From [Bacillus] selenitireducens MLS10 (lineage in GTDB: Bacteria > Bacillota > Bacilli > Bacillales > Salisediminibacteriaceae): a stretch of DNA of 64,000 nt. Location of the stretch: the NCBI RefSeq assembly GCF_000093085.1, contig NC_014219.1, positions 2,906,384 to 2,970,383 on the forward strand, read 5' to 3'. Position numbers and translations under genes: made by a program. The notes under the pieces were generated by a model. That model made no database searches. It was not told the DNA's origin and worked only from the letters and a program-made list of their open reading frames with translations. Positions 55,773 to 64,000 of the stretch are shown here, one piece after another. Each line of letters starts with the position of its first letter. The stretch's first letter is position 1.

Positions 55773-57191
55773 TCAATTGGCATCTTTGGAGATGCCCTTG
55801 CGTGTCATTTGTCCCCATTCTGCCTTTTTCTTCAGTGTCATGACAAGCCCCTCACAGCGCCAGTACACCATCAGAGGACGGTACCAGAATGATTCGGTCA
55901 ATGCCCAAAGGTAGAGCACAACAAGACTTTTTGCATTCGGATATTTATGATACGTCATCTCTTCAAGCAGAATAGCCAGAGATGACAGTAAAGATCCGTA
56001 GGTGACGGTCACCACAAACATCACCGCGGCAATTTCGATGGAGATGAGGGAAAAAATCACGCCGAGAATTAAGACGAGATACCCGATCAGTTCAAAGACC
56101 GCACTCAATAGTTCCACAAACAGATAGTAAGGCATGGAAAAGAGGCCGATGCCCCTGTATTTCGGATTGAGCATCATTTTCTTATGCGTCCACAGCGTCT
56201 CAGCAAGCCCCCTCTGCCATCGCTTCCTCTGTGATCGCAATATGGCCGTCGTGGCAGGAGCTTCTGTCCAGCAAACCGGATCCTGGATGTATTCGATTCT
56301 CTGGTCAGATTTCTCATCCTTGATCGAACGGTGCATTCTGACGATCAGTTCCATATCCTCACCGACTGTCTTTGGATTATAACCGCCGACTTTAATGACC
56401 CGGCTTTTCTCGAAGACGCCGAATGCACCGGAAATAATCAGAAGAATGTTCATCCGGCTTAAGCCGAGCCTGCCAATGAGGAAAGCCCGAAAGTATTCGA
56501 CGATCTGCAACAGGACGATCGGTTCTTTGGGCAATCCGACCTTCTCAACCTGACTGTGCACAATGTTCGAACCGTTGGCAATTCGAACGGTTCCGCCAGT
56601 TGCCGTTACTTTGCCGTTTGAATCAATAATCGGTTTCATCGTCTTCAAGAGCGCATCCTGATCGAGAATCGAATCACCGTCAATCGCTGCAAAATACGGA
56701 TACTTCGAAAAGTTAATCCCCGCATTCAACGCATCAGCCTTGCCTCCGTTCTCTTTGACAACCAAAAAGATATGCGGGTACAGTTCGGACTGATAGGCAC
56801 GCTTAACCTCTCCGGTGTCAAAATATTTCCGCATGGCAAGGTCAATCTTCTTCATGGAAAACTGTTTGATGACCTTTTCACTTGTTGCATCCTTCGAGCC
56901 GTCATCAATGACGATCACTTCGTACTGCGGGTAATTCAGGGCGATCATCGACCGGACGGTTGAGACGATGCCAACCTCTTCATTATAAGCCGGAATGAGA
57001 ATCGAAACCGGGAACGTATCCTGATTGACGGCGATCTCTTCGATCTGTTCCGTGCGGTTCAGGGTGCTCTCTTTTTTGATCCGGGGACCGGCAATAATAA
57101 AGAGTAGGATATAGGTCGAACCGACGGCAATCATATAAAAAATGATCACGTAGGCGAGGAGCTCCATGACCGTTGAAACATTATCCCACAT
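55773..57191 (-). CDS. Processive family-2 glycosyltransferase (polysaccharide synthase)
   Basis: The 472-residue membrane enzyme has one N-terminal helix (8-34), the GT2 catalytic domain with DDGS (96-99), DGD (171-173), GED (277-279) and QRKRW (321-325), and three or four C-terminal helices. The motifs are those of synthase/extrusion enzymes such as PgaC, hyaluronan or cellulose synthase. The polymer is unknown. Its ATG overlaps the HEAT gene by 46 bp and follows a G-rich site. It is the last gene of the three-gene operon. Confidence 0.88.
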   Translation of the reverse strand: MWDNVSTVMELLAYVIIFYMIAVGSTYILLFIIAGPRIKKESTLNRTEQIEEIAVNQDTFPVSILIPAYNEEVGIVSTVRSMIALNYPQYEVIVIDDGSKDATSEKVIKQFSMKKIDLAMRKYFDTGEVKRAYQSELYPHIFLVVKENGGKADALNAGINFSKYPYFAAIDGDSILDQDALLKTMKPIIDSNGKVTATGGTVRIANGSNIVHSQVEKVGLPKEPIVLLQIVEYFRAFLIGRLGLSRMNILLIISGAFGVFEKSRVIKVGGYNPKTVGEDMELIVRMHRSIKDEKSDQRIEYIQDPVCWTEAPATTAILRSQRKRWQRGLAETLWTHKKMMLNPKYRGIGLFSMPYYLFVELLSAVFELIGYLVLILGVIFSLISIEIAAVMFVVTVTYGSLLSSLAILLEEMTYHKYPNAKSLVVLYLWALTESFWYRPLMVYWRCEGLVMTLKKKAEWGQMTRKGISKDAN

Positions 57192-58237
57192 GGGCCTGTC
57201 CCCCCCTTCATCGTCAGCGTCTGTAATGCCATGTCTCTTGCATAGCCGTCTTCATGGTTCTCGGCCATGTCCCTTAAAACAGATTCGCCATCATTGAACA
57301 TGCCAATCGCTTCACATGCGGCGAACCGGACCCACCATACATTGTCTCCGGCAAGATGCTTCAGAAAGTCAATGAACTCTTCAAGGTTCATGATTCCCGC
57401 CAGTCTCGCTGCATACATCCGCTCTTCCCAATAAGACGAATTGAAGAATGACGGCATCACCGAGGGATCAGAGATGTACTGATAATTGCACAGGCTTTTA
57501 AAGGCCTTGATTCGCATTTCCAATCGGTCATCCTCAAGTTTCGATTCCACGAATGGGAGGAATTCATAAAGACCTGCCTCCCCGCAGTGGATCACGAATG
57601 CTTCTTCAAGCACCGCAGGTACGTCTTCACGACTTTCACCGGATCTCTCAGCAAGACGCCTGAGTGAGTCCGTGGAGACACGGCGAATCAGCTCTTTGGC
57701 AAAGCCAAAGGATAGCCTGTCCTCATACAGAAGAAAATCCACGACCCGTTCATCCTGAAAGCCGGCCAACACCCGCAGTGCCTGCCGGTACTCTTCATCA
57801 TTGTGCTCCAGTTTCTGAAGATGTTCCCAGACTGCGTCATTCAGGTTTTTCATATGGAAGTCCTGGATAAAATACAGGGTATTCACCCTGTCAGCCCATT
57901 TATCTTTCAAAAGGCTTCTTCGGTAAACCTCTGACAGATGCAGTTCGGCAATGTCCTGGATCCTCGCGTGCTGATCGGGGTCAGACGTCTTCCCACCAAC
58001 TTCATTCAACAGTCGCTCGAGCACTTCTCTTTTTAGCGCCTGCGATTTCGGAAGCCTTGGCTCATAAGTCTGTTCACCGGTTATATAGGACAAATAGGCG
58101 GACAAATTTTTCGAAAAGAGATGCTCCACCTTTTCCTCAAATCGTCTCTCTTTTGTTTTTTTCTGAATAATGTAACCAAGCACCAAGAGTTGAACCCCTA
58201 AGAGAACCGCCGCTGTCATGAGAGCCGCCATGATCAT
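57146..58237 (-). CDS. Membrane-anchored HEAT-repeat protein
   Basis: The 363-residue protein has an N-terminal membrane helix (3-25), then alpha-helical repeats of HEAT type (clear at about 215-345: RIKAFKSLCNYQ, MYAARLAGIMNLEEFIDFL, WVRFAACEAIGMF). Such repeats are protein-binding. It overlaps the regulator gene by ATGA and the GT2 gene by 46 bp, so it is probably part of the synthase complex or links the regulator to the synthase. Confidence 0.75.
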   Translation of the reverse strand: MIMAALMTAAVLLGVQLLVLGYIIQKKTKERRFEEKVEHLFSKNLSAYLSYITGEQTYEPRLPKSQALKREVLERLLNEVGGKTSDPDQHARIQDIAELHLSEVYRRSLLKDKWADRVNTLYFIQDFHMKNLNDAVWEHLQKLEHNDEEYRQALRVLAGFQDERVVDFLLYEDRLSFGFAKELIRRVSTDSLRRLAERSGESREDVPAVLEEAFVIHCGEAGLYEFLPFVESKLEDDRLEMRIKAFKSLCNYQYISDPSVMPSFFNSSYWEERMYAARLAGIMNLEEFIDFLKHLAGDNVWWVRFAACEAIGMFNDGESVLRDMAENHEDGYARDMALQTLTMKGGTGPCGIMFQRSWSSSPT

Positions 58238-59886
58238 AGTGCATTCAACCTTTCAAACAGCCGGTCCAGTCTTGCGCCGACTTCTCTGACGTTAAAGGGC
58301 TTGACCATATAATCATCGGCCCCGAGTGACAATGCACGGGCCACTTCCCTGTCACCCTTTCTTCCTGTGAGCATGGAGATGACGATGTTGGACTGGCCGT
58401 ACTCATTGCGCACCCGCTGCAGGGCTTCAATCCCGTCCATCTTCGGCATAATCCCGTCGAGAAGCACGATGAACTGCCGGTCTTTTTCATACCAGTCGCC
58501 TTCGACAAAAGACAGCCCGTCTGGGTAGGTTTTCACCATCAGAGGACGGCCCGCAATGACTTTCCGTTTCGTAAAGTGATGCGTCAGCATCTCTCTGACG
58601 ACACGGTCATCATCCACAATGATAAGCACGATCTCATCATTCACCTGATCCTGCTTCGATTCCATTGAATAGAGAGAAATGGTCCGTCCGCCTCGCCGTT
58701 TCGCCAAACGGAGGGCTTTTTCCGCATGAAAGATCGTCTTTTTCGGCGGTTCCGCTTCTTCACCCGCCTCGGCAACACCTGCTGAGAACGTCATACCTGA
58801 AGGTAATGCGTCATCCTGGTCAATAAGCGCCGTAAACGTGTCCTCCGCCCTGTCAAGAACGGCTTTTACGTCCTGTTCCGTTCCTTCAGGTGAAAGAAGG
58901 ACAAACTTGCCTTTATACATACCGATCAAGTCCTGTTTCCACTTTTCTCTCATAATGGCTTCAACAAGTTTGACCGACAACAGGTCATTCACCTGGTAAT
59001 CATAAGGATCTTTGTTCGTTTCAGGGTAATCCGTCCTGATCATGGCAACACTGTAGCCCTTCAGGGTCGCTGCTGCATGCCGTTTATGGAGCTTTATCAG
59101 TTCTCTTTCAATGGCATTCCGGTTATAGGCACCGGTCAGGTCATCCATCGTGATTTGTGCCTTTACCATGCGGCTCATGCGGATCCGATTTTGGATCAGC
59201 GAAACAAAGACACGTTTGTCAAACGGCTTAACCAGGACGTCCGGTACCCCTGAATCATACAGCTCGGCTATTCGCTCAGCTTTTCCGTCGTGAATAGTCA
59301 TCACAAGGGGGATTGACTCGGAAAGGATCCGGTCTCTCGCCTCTTTGCAAACTGTCTCCTCAGCTTCTTCACAAATCTGTTCATCAACGATCACCAGAGC
59401 CGGGTTCATCGAATCAAGGAGTTCGATCCCTTTCTGAACAGTGAGGGCGATCCCGGTCTGCACAGCGTGCTGATCGAGCAGCTGCTTCATGTCCGTCTGA
59501 TACGTGGTATCCGGATCCACAATCAGTACAACAGGCAAATCCGGAACAGTCAAGTCATTCATCTTCAATTCGGCCTCATTCTGCATTGTCTGCCTTACTT
59601 CGCGCGGGGATAAGGGCTGATCTCCGGACACCGCTCCCTTCAGATCCAACAGATGCGGCAACCAGTCGTCTTCAAACCATTTCTTATTGATTTTGCGGTC
59701 AAATACCCTCTCGAGCCGGTGTCTGATGAACGATGCTGCGTCTGTCCGTTCAAACTTGTCGGCAGTCTCAAGGAACTGATCGAAGTAACGGATCAGTTCC
59801 TGTTCAGTAATGTACGGCCGCTGTCTCCATTCCAGTATGGTTGCCTCCACCTGATTCAACATGATTCGTTCATACCTGCCAGCCAA
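58234..59886 (-). CDS. Response regulator with REC - degenerate GGDEF - REC domains
   Basis: The 550-residue cytosolic protein has an N-terminal helical region (1-115), REC1 (118-235, likely D168), a GGDEF-like domain (about 245-405) and REC2 (419-545, D477 in LLDGIM, with D425-D427 and K529). The GGDEF signature is replaced by MYKGKF (323-328), so no diguanylate cyclase activity is expected; it may bind nucleotide or partner. The N-terminal REC is less well kept. TTG 59886 lies 9 nt after GGGAG. It heads the operon with the HEAT and GT2 genes and probably controls synthase output. Confidence 0.85.
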   Translation of the reverse strand: MAGRYERIMLNQVEATILEWRQRPYITEQELIRYFDQFLETADKFERTDAASFIRHRLERVFDRKINKKWFEDDWLPHLLDLKGAVSGDQPLSPREVRQTMQNEAELKMNDLTVPDLPVVLIVDPDTTYQTDMKQLLDQHAVQTGIALTVQKGIELLDSMNPALVIVDEQICEEAEETVCKEARDRILSESIPLVMTIHDGKAERIAELYDSGVPDVLVKPFDKRVFVSLIQNRIRMSRMVKAQITMDDLTGAYNRNAIERELIKLHKRHAAATLKGYSVAMIRTDYPETNKDPYDYQVNDLLSVKLVEAIMREKWKQDLIGMYKGKFVLLSPEGTEQDVKAVLDRAEDTFTALIDQDDALPSGMTFSAGVAEAGEEAEPPKKTIFHAEKALRLAKRRGGRTISLYSMESKQDQVNDEIVLIIVDDDRVVREMLTHHFTKRKVIAGRPLMVKTYPDGLSFVEGDWYEKDRQFIVLLDGIMPKMDGIEALQRVRNEYGQSNIVISMLTGRKGDREVARALSLGADDYMVKPFNVREVGARLDRLFERLNAL

Positions 59887-60021
59887 AATGATTCACTCCC
59901 TGCGTCTTCGTATTGAAAAAGCGGTACCCTCCGCCTTTTCTCCCTGCTTTGAGACTTATTCTACTTATTTCTCTTCCCATTATCCAACAAGATTACACGA
60001 TTTCTTCACTATCATTAAAAT

Positions 60022-60549
60022 TTACAGGAATAGAGCCCCATAGAACAGGGCAAACAAAATGACGTAGGCAGGGTGAATCTTTCTGATTTCGAGCAGGACA
60101 TAGCTCACACCCATAATCAGCACCGTCTGAATCCAGCCGCTTTCATCAAGGGAATCGCCGATGAAGCGGAACGTCATAACCCCTAAGAGGACAGCGATCG
60201 TCGGCCTGACGATCGAAGAGAGCATCTTCACTTTCGGTGAATCCTTGTATTTCATCAGGAGACTGATGAGCAGAATCATCAGAATCAGAGACGGGATGAC
60301 CATCGCGCCAAGGGCCACGACAGCACCCATGATCCCGGCTTCCTGAAAGCCGACAAAACCGGCCATCTTCGTTGCAATCGGGCCCGGAAGCGCATTGCCG
60401 AGCGCGATCATCTCCGCAAACTCCCCGCTCGTCATCCACTCATAGCGGTGAACGACTTCGTACTCCACGAGGGGAATCGTCGCCGGTCCGCCGCCGTAGC
60501 CGAGAATACCCGGCAGTAAAAAAGCCAAAAACAGTTCCCAATAAATCAT
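60022..60549 (-). CDS. chrA: ChrA-type chromate transporter, half protein B
   Basis: The 175-residue membrane protein has the CHR domain signature GYGGGPATIPLVEYEVV, GNALPGPIATKMA and five or six helices. It pairs with the next ORF as the two halves of a short-chain CHR transporter. ATG 60549 overlaps the stop of half A (ATGA). Confidence 0.88.
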   Translation of the reverse strand: MIYWELFLAFLLPGILGYGGGPATIPLVEYEVVHRYEWMTSGEFAEMIALGNALPGPIATKMAGFVGFQEAGIMGAVVALGAMVIPSLILMILLISLLMKYKDSPKVKMLSSIVRPTIAVLLGVMTFRFIGDSLDESGWIQTVLIMGVSYVLLEIRKIHPAYVILFALFYGALFL

Positions 60550-61103
60550 GCCTCCTCACCTTCTTTCTTGCGCCCCGTCGGCTTTGTAAGAACGAAGATG
60601 ATCAATGCGGCAATCACGATTGCCGGATGGACGCCTGCGAGCTGAATCAGCAAGACGGACGCCACAATCAGAAGCGTCACCTTCAGCCAGCCGAGATCTT
60701 TGTTGGATTTCTCAATAAATCCCCAGGTCAGGACACCGAGGAGCACGGCCACGACCGGTATGACGCCCCGCGTCATCCCCTGAACCCAGCCGAGATCCCG
60801 AAAGGAACTGAGCGTCGCCAGCAGGAGAATCATCAGGATCACTGTCGGCAAGACGGACGCGGCGAGGGCATTGAGCATGCCAGGTATGCCGGAAACCCGG
60901 TAGCCCACGTAACCCGCGAGCTTTGTTGCGATCGGCCCCGGAAGGGTGTTGCCCATTGCCAGCATGTCGGAAAATTCGTCATCCGTCATCCATTTATAAT
61001 TCTCCACCACTTCTTTTTGAACGAGTGGAATGGCGGCGGGGCCTCCCCCGTAGCCGAGGAGCCCCACCCGTAAAAATGCAAAAAACAAATGTTTATGTGT
61101 CAT
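60546..61103 (-). CDS. chrA: ChrA-type chromate transporter, half protein A
   Basis: The 185-residue protein has the same CHR signatures (GYGGGPAAIPLVQKEVV, GNTLPGPIATKLA). Two short homologues that insert in opposite orientation make the working exporter in Bacillus. It may export chromate or an unknown anion. Its start is 33 bp after the gamma-glutamyltransferase stop, so they may share a transcript. Confidence 0.88.
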   Translation of the reverse strand: MTHKHLFFAFLRVGLLGYGGGPAAIPLVQKEVVENYKWMTDDEFSDMLAMGNTLPGPIATKLAGYVGYRVSGIPGMLNALAASVLPTVILMILLLATLSSFRDLGWVQGMTRGVIPVVAVLLGVLTWGFIEKSNKDLGWLKVTLLIVASVLLIQLAGVHPAIVIAALIIFVLTKPTGRKKEGEEA

Positions 61104-61136
61104 CGTAACAAAGCACCTTTCCCATGCGATTCGCTG

Positions 61137-62756
61137 TTAATAGACTGCGATGGCCCCGTCGGTTCTCGATTCGGTTCCACCTGCCAACACTCCGGTTTTC
61201 GGATCCCGCCAAATAATCTGCCCGCGGCCGAAGGCGCCGTCATGAGCGGCGATCTCCACCTTGTGTCCCCTTCTCAACAGGCCGTTCACAATATGTTCAG
61301 GCACAGTCTGTTCAAGCTGCACGCTCTTGCCCTTCAGCCACTGCCAGCGCGGTGCATCGAGGGCTGCCTGCGGATTCAGCTTAAAGTCCACGGTATTCAT
61401 CACCATTTGCATATGCCCCTGAGGCTGCATGAATCCGCCCATGACACCGAATGGTCCGACGGCTTCGTCACCTTTCGTCATAAAGCCTGGAATGATCGTG
61501 TGATACGTTCTTTTCCCTGGCTTCAGTGCGTTGTCGTGAGTCGGATCGAGGCTGAAGTTATGGCCGCGGTTCTGCAGGGCAATCCCGGTTCCGGGCACGA
61601 CCACACCCGAGCCGAAGCCCATGTAGTTGCTCTGAATAAAGCTGACCATGTTGCCGTCTTTGTCCGCAGCTGCAAGATAGACCGTTCCGCTTGAAGACGG
61701 ATCGCCGGGCTTCGGTTCCATCGCTTCGCCCTTAATCTCCGAACGTCGTTCACGTGCGTAGCTGTCACTCAGCATCGAAGAGACGTTCTGCGTCATGTCT
61801 GACGGTTCTGTGATGTAGTGCAGGCCGTCGGTGAAGGCCTGCTTCATCGCTTCGATCTGATAGTGAAAGGTCTGATCGGTATCGCGCGTGGCGAAGGTAT
61901 CATCCTGCAGGGTCTTCAGTGCCATGAGGGCAATCATGCCCTGTCCGTTCGGCGGGATCTCCCAGACGTCATAGCCTTTGTAATTGACCGAAACCGGTTC
62001 CACCCACTCCGGCTGAAAGGAGGTCAGGTCTTCCTTACGGAGATAGCCGCCCTGTGCCCTGGACGCCGCATCAATCCGGTCAGCCAGTTCGCCGCTGTAG
62101 AAGGCTTTCGCATCTGTTTTTGCAATGGCTTCAAGGGTTTTGGCATGGCCCTCGGATTGCCAAAGGTCCCCGGCCTGCGGCGCTTCTCCGCCCGGAGCGA
62201 ACGTCTCAAACCAGGCGCTGAACTCCTCTGACGTCAACGTTTCTTTAAACCGCTTTGCTGCATTGTTCCAGAAAAAAGCAAGCACCGGTGACAAAGGATA
62301 GCCGTCTCGTGCATGACGGATGGCCGGTTCAAACAGCTCCTTAAACGGCAGTTTGCCAAAGCGTCTTGACAGCTCCGCCCACGCGGCCGGTGTACCTGGC
62401 ACCGTGACAGGTGTCCAGCCAAAGGCCGGCATCTCTTCAGTGATGCCCTTCTCCTTCAATACGTCGATGGAGAGCGCCTCAGGTGCCGGGCCGCTGCCGT
62501 TGAGCCCGTAAAGTTTTTTGTCATCGTGGATCCAGACGAGGGCAAAGGCGTCACTTCCGATTCCGTTGGACGTCGGTTCCGTCACCGTCAGGCATGCAGC
62601 CGTTGCAATTGCGGCATCGACGGCGTTGCCGCCCTTTTTCAGCATGGTGAGGCCTGCCTCTGCGGCGAGGGGCTGACTCGTTGCGACCATCCCGTTTTTG
62701 GAGTAGGTCACCTGGCGTTTCGCTTTATACGGATTGTGCTGTGCATCAAACATCAT
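61137..62756 (-). CDS. Gamma-glutamyltransferase-family protein
   Basis: The 539-residue protein is an Ntn-hydrolase of the GGT family. The nucleophile Thr lies in SSSGTVYLAAADKDGNMVS, where self-cleavage would occur, and the lid and oxyanion pattern PGFMTKG, GPFGVMGG follows. No signal peptide is seen, as in the cytosolic YwrD-like subgroup. The start ATG 62756 is 9 nt after AGGAGG among several tandem ATGs. It degrades or transfers gamma-glutamyl groups; the physiological substrate is open. Confidence 0.85.
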   Translation of the reverse strand: MMFDAQHNPYKAKRQVTYSKNGMVATSQPLAAEAGLTMLKKGGNAVDAAIATAACLTVTEPTSNGIGSDAFALVWIHDDKKLYGLNGSGPAPEALSIDVLKEKGITEEMPAFGWTPVTVPGTPAAWAELSRRFGKLPFKELFEPAIRHARDGYPLSPVLAFFWNNAAKRFKETLTSEEFSAWFETFAPGGEAPQAGDLWQSEGHAKTLEAIAKTDAKAFYSGELADRIDAASRAQGGYLRKEDLTSFQPEWVEPVSVNYKGYDVWEIPPNGQGMIALMALKTLQDDTFATRDTDQTFHYQIEAMKQAFTDGLHYITEPSDMTQNVSSMLSDSYARERRSEIKGEAMEPKPGDPSSSGTVYLAAADKDGNMVSFIQSNYMGFGSGVVVPGTGIALQNRGHNFSLDPTHDNALKPGKRTYHTIIPGFMTKGDEAVGPFGVMGGFMQPQGHMQMVMNTVDFKLNPQAALDAPRWQWLKGKSVQLEQTVPEHIVNGLLRRGHKVEIAAHDGAFGRGQIIWRDPKTGVLAGGTESRTDGAIAVY

Positions 62757-62787
62757 CGTCATCATCCTCCTGTTGGTGTGTCTTTGT

Positions 62788-63546
62788 TTAAAAATTGGAG
62801 CGGGACTGGCCGCCGTCGACATTCAGGGTCGCACCGGACACCCATCTTGCCCGGTCCGAAGCGAGAAAGACGACGACGTCCGCCACTTCCTCGACCGTAC
62901 CGAAGCGGCCTGCAGGAATCTGGTCTTTGACAAACTGATTGATCTTCTCCGGTGTTTCATCAAGGCGCTTTTGCCAGTTGCCTGTCGGATGCAAAATCGA
63001 ACCCGGGGCAACGCCGTTGACCCGGACGCCGTCTTTGATCAACTCGTCCGCGAACGATTTGGTAAAACTGATCATCGCCGCCTTTGCCGCATTATATGTA
63101 GGCTTTCCGCCTGATTCTCGGCCGAAGATTGAGGAGATATTGACGATCGATCCGCTCCCGGCTTCCTTCATGGCCGATGCCGCCATCTGGCTGAAATGAA
63201 CAGCGGACAGATAGTTCAGCTCAAGGGCATCCCTGAAGAGATCCACATCCGTCTCCATCGACGTCGATCCGCTGCTGCCGCCGGCATTGTTGATCAGGAT
63301 ATCGATCGTCCCGAGGGTATCCGTGAACCAGTCCATGACCTGTTCACGGGCCTCCCGGTCCATGAGATCAGCGCTCATCGTCACAAGTTCCGGCGTCTCT
63401 TCCTTCGCCTGCCTGAGCGCTTCTTCCCCTCTTGCCACAATGGCGACATTGGCTCCCTCCGCCACAAAGGCTTTGGCAATGCCCTTGCCGATTCCCTTTG
63501 AACCTCCGGTTACGAGCACATTTTTTCCTTGAAGTCGCAGTTTCAT
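62788..63546 (-). CDS. Short-chain dehydrogenase (3-oxoacyl-ACP-reductase-like)
   Basis: The 252-residue classical SDR has TGGSKGIGKGIA, NNAGG, catalytic S in NISS and YNAAK. ATG 63546 is 8 nt after AAAGGAG. In B. subtilis fabL (ygaA) lies near mutY, but this protein has YNAAK and GG-rich loops unlike FabL, so I do not call it fabL. Confidence 0.82.
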   Translation of the reverse strand: MKLRLQGKNVLVTGGSKGIGKGIAKAFVAEGANVAIVARGEEALRQAKEETPELVTMSADLMDREAREQVMDWFTDTLGTIDILINNAGGSSGSTSMETDVDLFRDALELNYLSAVHFSQMAASAMKEAGSGSIVNISSIFGRESGGKPTYNAAKAAMISFTKSFADELIKDGVRVNGVAPGSILHPTGNWQKRLDETPEKINQFVKDQIPAGRFGTVEEVADVVVFLASDRARWVSGATLNVDGGQSRSNF

Positions 63547-63567
63547 CACTCATTCTCCTTTCTGTTG

Positions 63568-64000
63568 TCAGCTTCTCTTGCCAATCACTTCTTCTGCAAT
63601 GGTTCCGTCTATGATCTTCTGATGCGAGACGGAAAACGGATAGTAGGTCAACTCTTCAGGCGGCATCATTAATTCGTCACCCGAAAGACTGACCCGGTTC
63701 TTTAATCGTACAAGAAAAACATCCATTTCCCAAACAATATGTGAAAAAACATGCCTGACCTGCTGGGTATGTGTCACATGATCGACGGCAATGCCACTGT
63801 ATCTCTTTGTCAGCGCGTCAATCAGCGCTTCTTCGCCGGATTGCTCATCACTTTCAATCATCGGGAACTCCCACATGTTTGCGAGAAGGCCTGTTTCAGG
63901 CCGTTTTTGAATCAGGACACGTCCGTCGGCGTCGACGATGACAGTGGTTTGCCAACGCTCCGTTCGCGGCGGTTTCTTTTTTGCTTTCACGGGAAGGAGG
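63568..64000 (-). CDS. mutY: A/G-specific adenine glycosylase MutY, C-terminal domain (cut by window)
   Basis: The frame continues past the window edge. The visible 144 residues start in the linker (LLPVKAKKKPPR) and form the NUDIX-like domain that recognises 8-oxoG: TTVIVDADGRVLIQKRPETGLLANMWEFPM. The Nudix catalytic motif is absent, as expected for MutY. Base excision of A opposite 8-oxoG. A mutY gene upstream of the ygaB-perR block matches B. subtilis (yfhQ). Confidence 0.9.
   Translation of the reverse strand, partial: LLPVKAKKKPPRTERWQTTVIVDADGRVLIQKRPETGLLANMWEFPMIESDEQSGEEALIDALTKRYSGIAVDHVTHTQQVRHVFSHIVWEMDVFLVRLKNRVSLSGDELMMPPEELTYYPFSVSHQKIIDGTIAEEVIGKRS

Noticed and set aside
62788-63546. 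Call of the SDR as FabL from its place next to mutY
   Set aside because: The sequence has a classical YNAAK site and loops unlike the FabL type, so position alone does not justify the name.

Overview
The window is chromosomal DNA of a Bacillaceae bacterium (Bacillota), probably a salt- and alkali-adapted one. The evidence is Bacillus-type promoters and Shine-Dalgarno sites, a thi operon under a TPP riboswitch, and the block rrn - ygxA - ygzB - perR - bcp - gsaB - FUSC transporter - ygaD-type ABC exporter - DUF402 phosphatase, which follows the order I recall around rrnD of Bacillus subtilis. GC is about 50 percent and the extracellular proteins are very acidic. A Salisediminibacterium-like species ([Bacillus] selenitireducens type) is a guess, not a demonstration.

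Layout. 1-3.9 kb: gene remnants, a heptad-repeat coiled-coil protein, an unknown gene under a SAM-I riboswitch, ferritin, and an IS200/IS605-type element with TnpB, a divergent ribbon-helix-helix protein and a putative omega RNA. 3.9-9.3 kb: a TPR protein, an M20/M28 peptidase, a YdbC-type protein and a yxlEFG-like ABC cluster. 9.3-13.2 kb: tenI-thiO-thiS-thiG-thiF behind a TPP riboswitch. 13.2-25 kb: metabolic and regulatory genes, including a sulfonate/taurine-type ABC transporter close to an acyl-CoA-dehydrogenase-like flavoprotein, a DUF4242 protein and an HxlR regulator, plus MerR/SDR and ArsR-like/MFS pairs.

25.1-29.1 kb is a graveyard of mobile DNA: a LexA-controlled gene start cut by an IscB element, IscB cut by a complete IS66 element, and an N-terminally truncated tyrosine recombinase that stops just short of a tRNA-Leu. 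29.15-35.6 kb, minus strand, is a 16S-23S-5S operon followed by 14 tRNA genes, with tandem promoters upstream of 16S. 35.9-52.2 kb holds the conserved ygxA-to-ntdP block, into which a DarA-like protein, a 2-hydroxyacid dehydrogenase, two small exported proteins and a large glutamate synthase are interleaved.

52.4-62.8 kb looks like an accessory block between the DUF402/DUF3939 genes and mutY. A large acidic surface glycosidase-like protein faces an operon of a REC-degenerate GGDEF-REC regulator, a membrane-anchored HEAT-repeat protein and a processive GT2 synthase, which together suggest a regulated exopolysaccharide system. A pair of half-size ChrA proteins, a gamma-glutamyltransferase and an SDR follow, and the window ends inside mutY.

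The best candidates for new biology are the SAM-riboswitch-controlled orphan gene, the TnpB/RHH divergon with a shared palindrome, the IscB insertion in an SOS gene start, and the polysaccharide locus with its degenerate GGDEF regulator.
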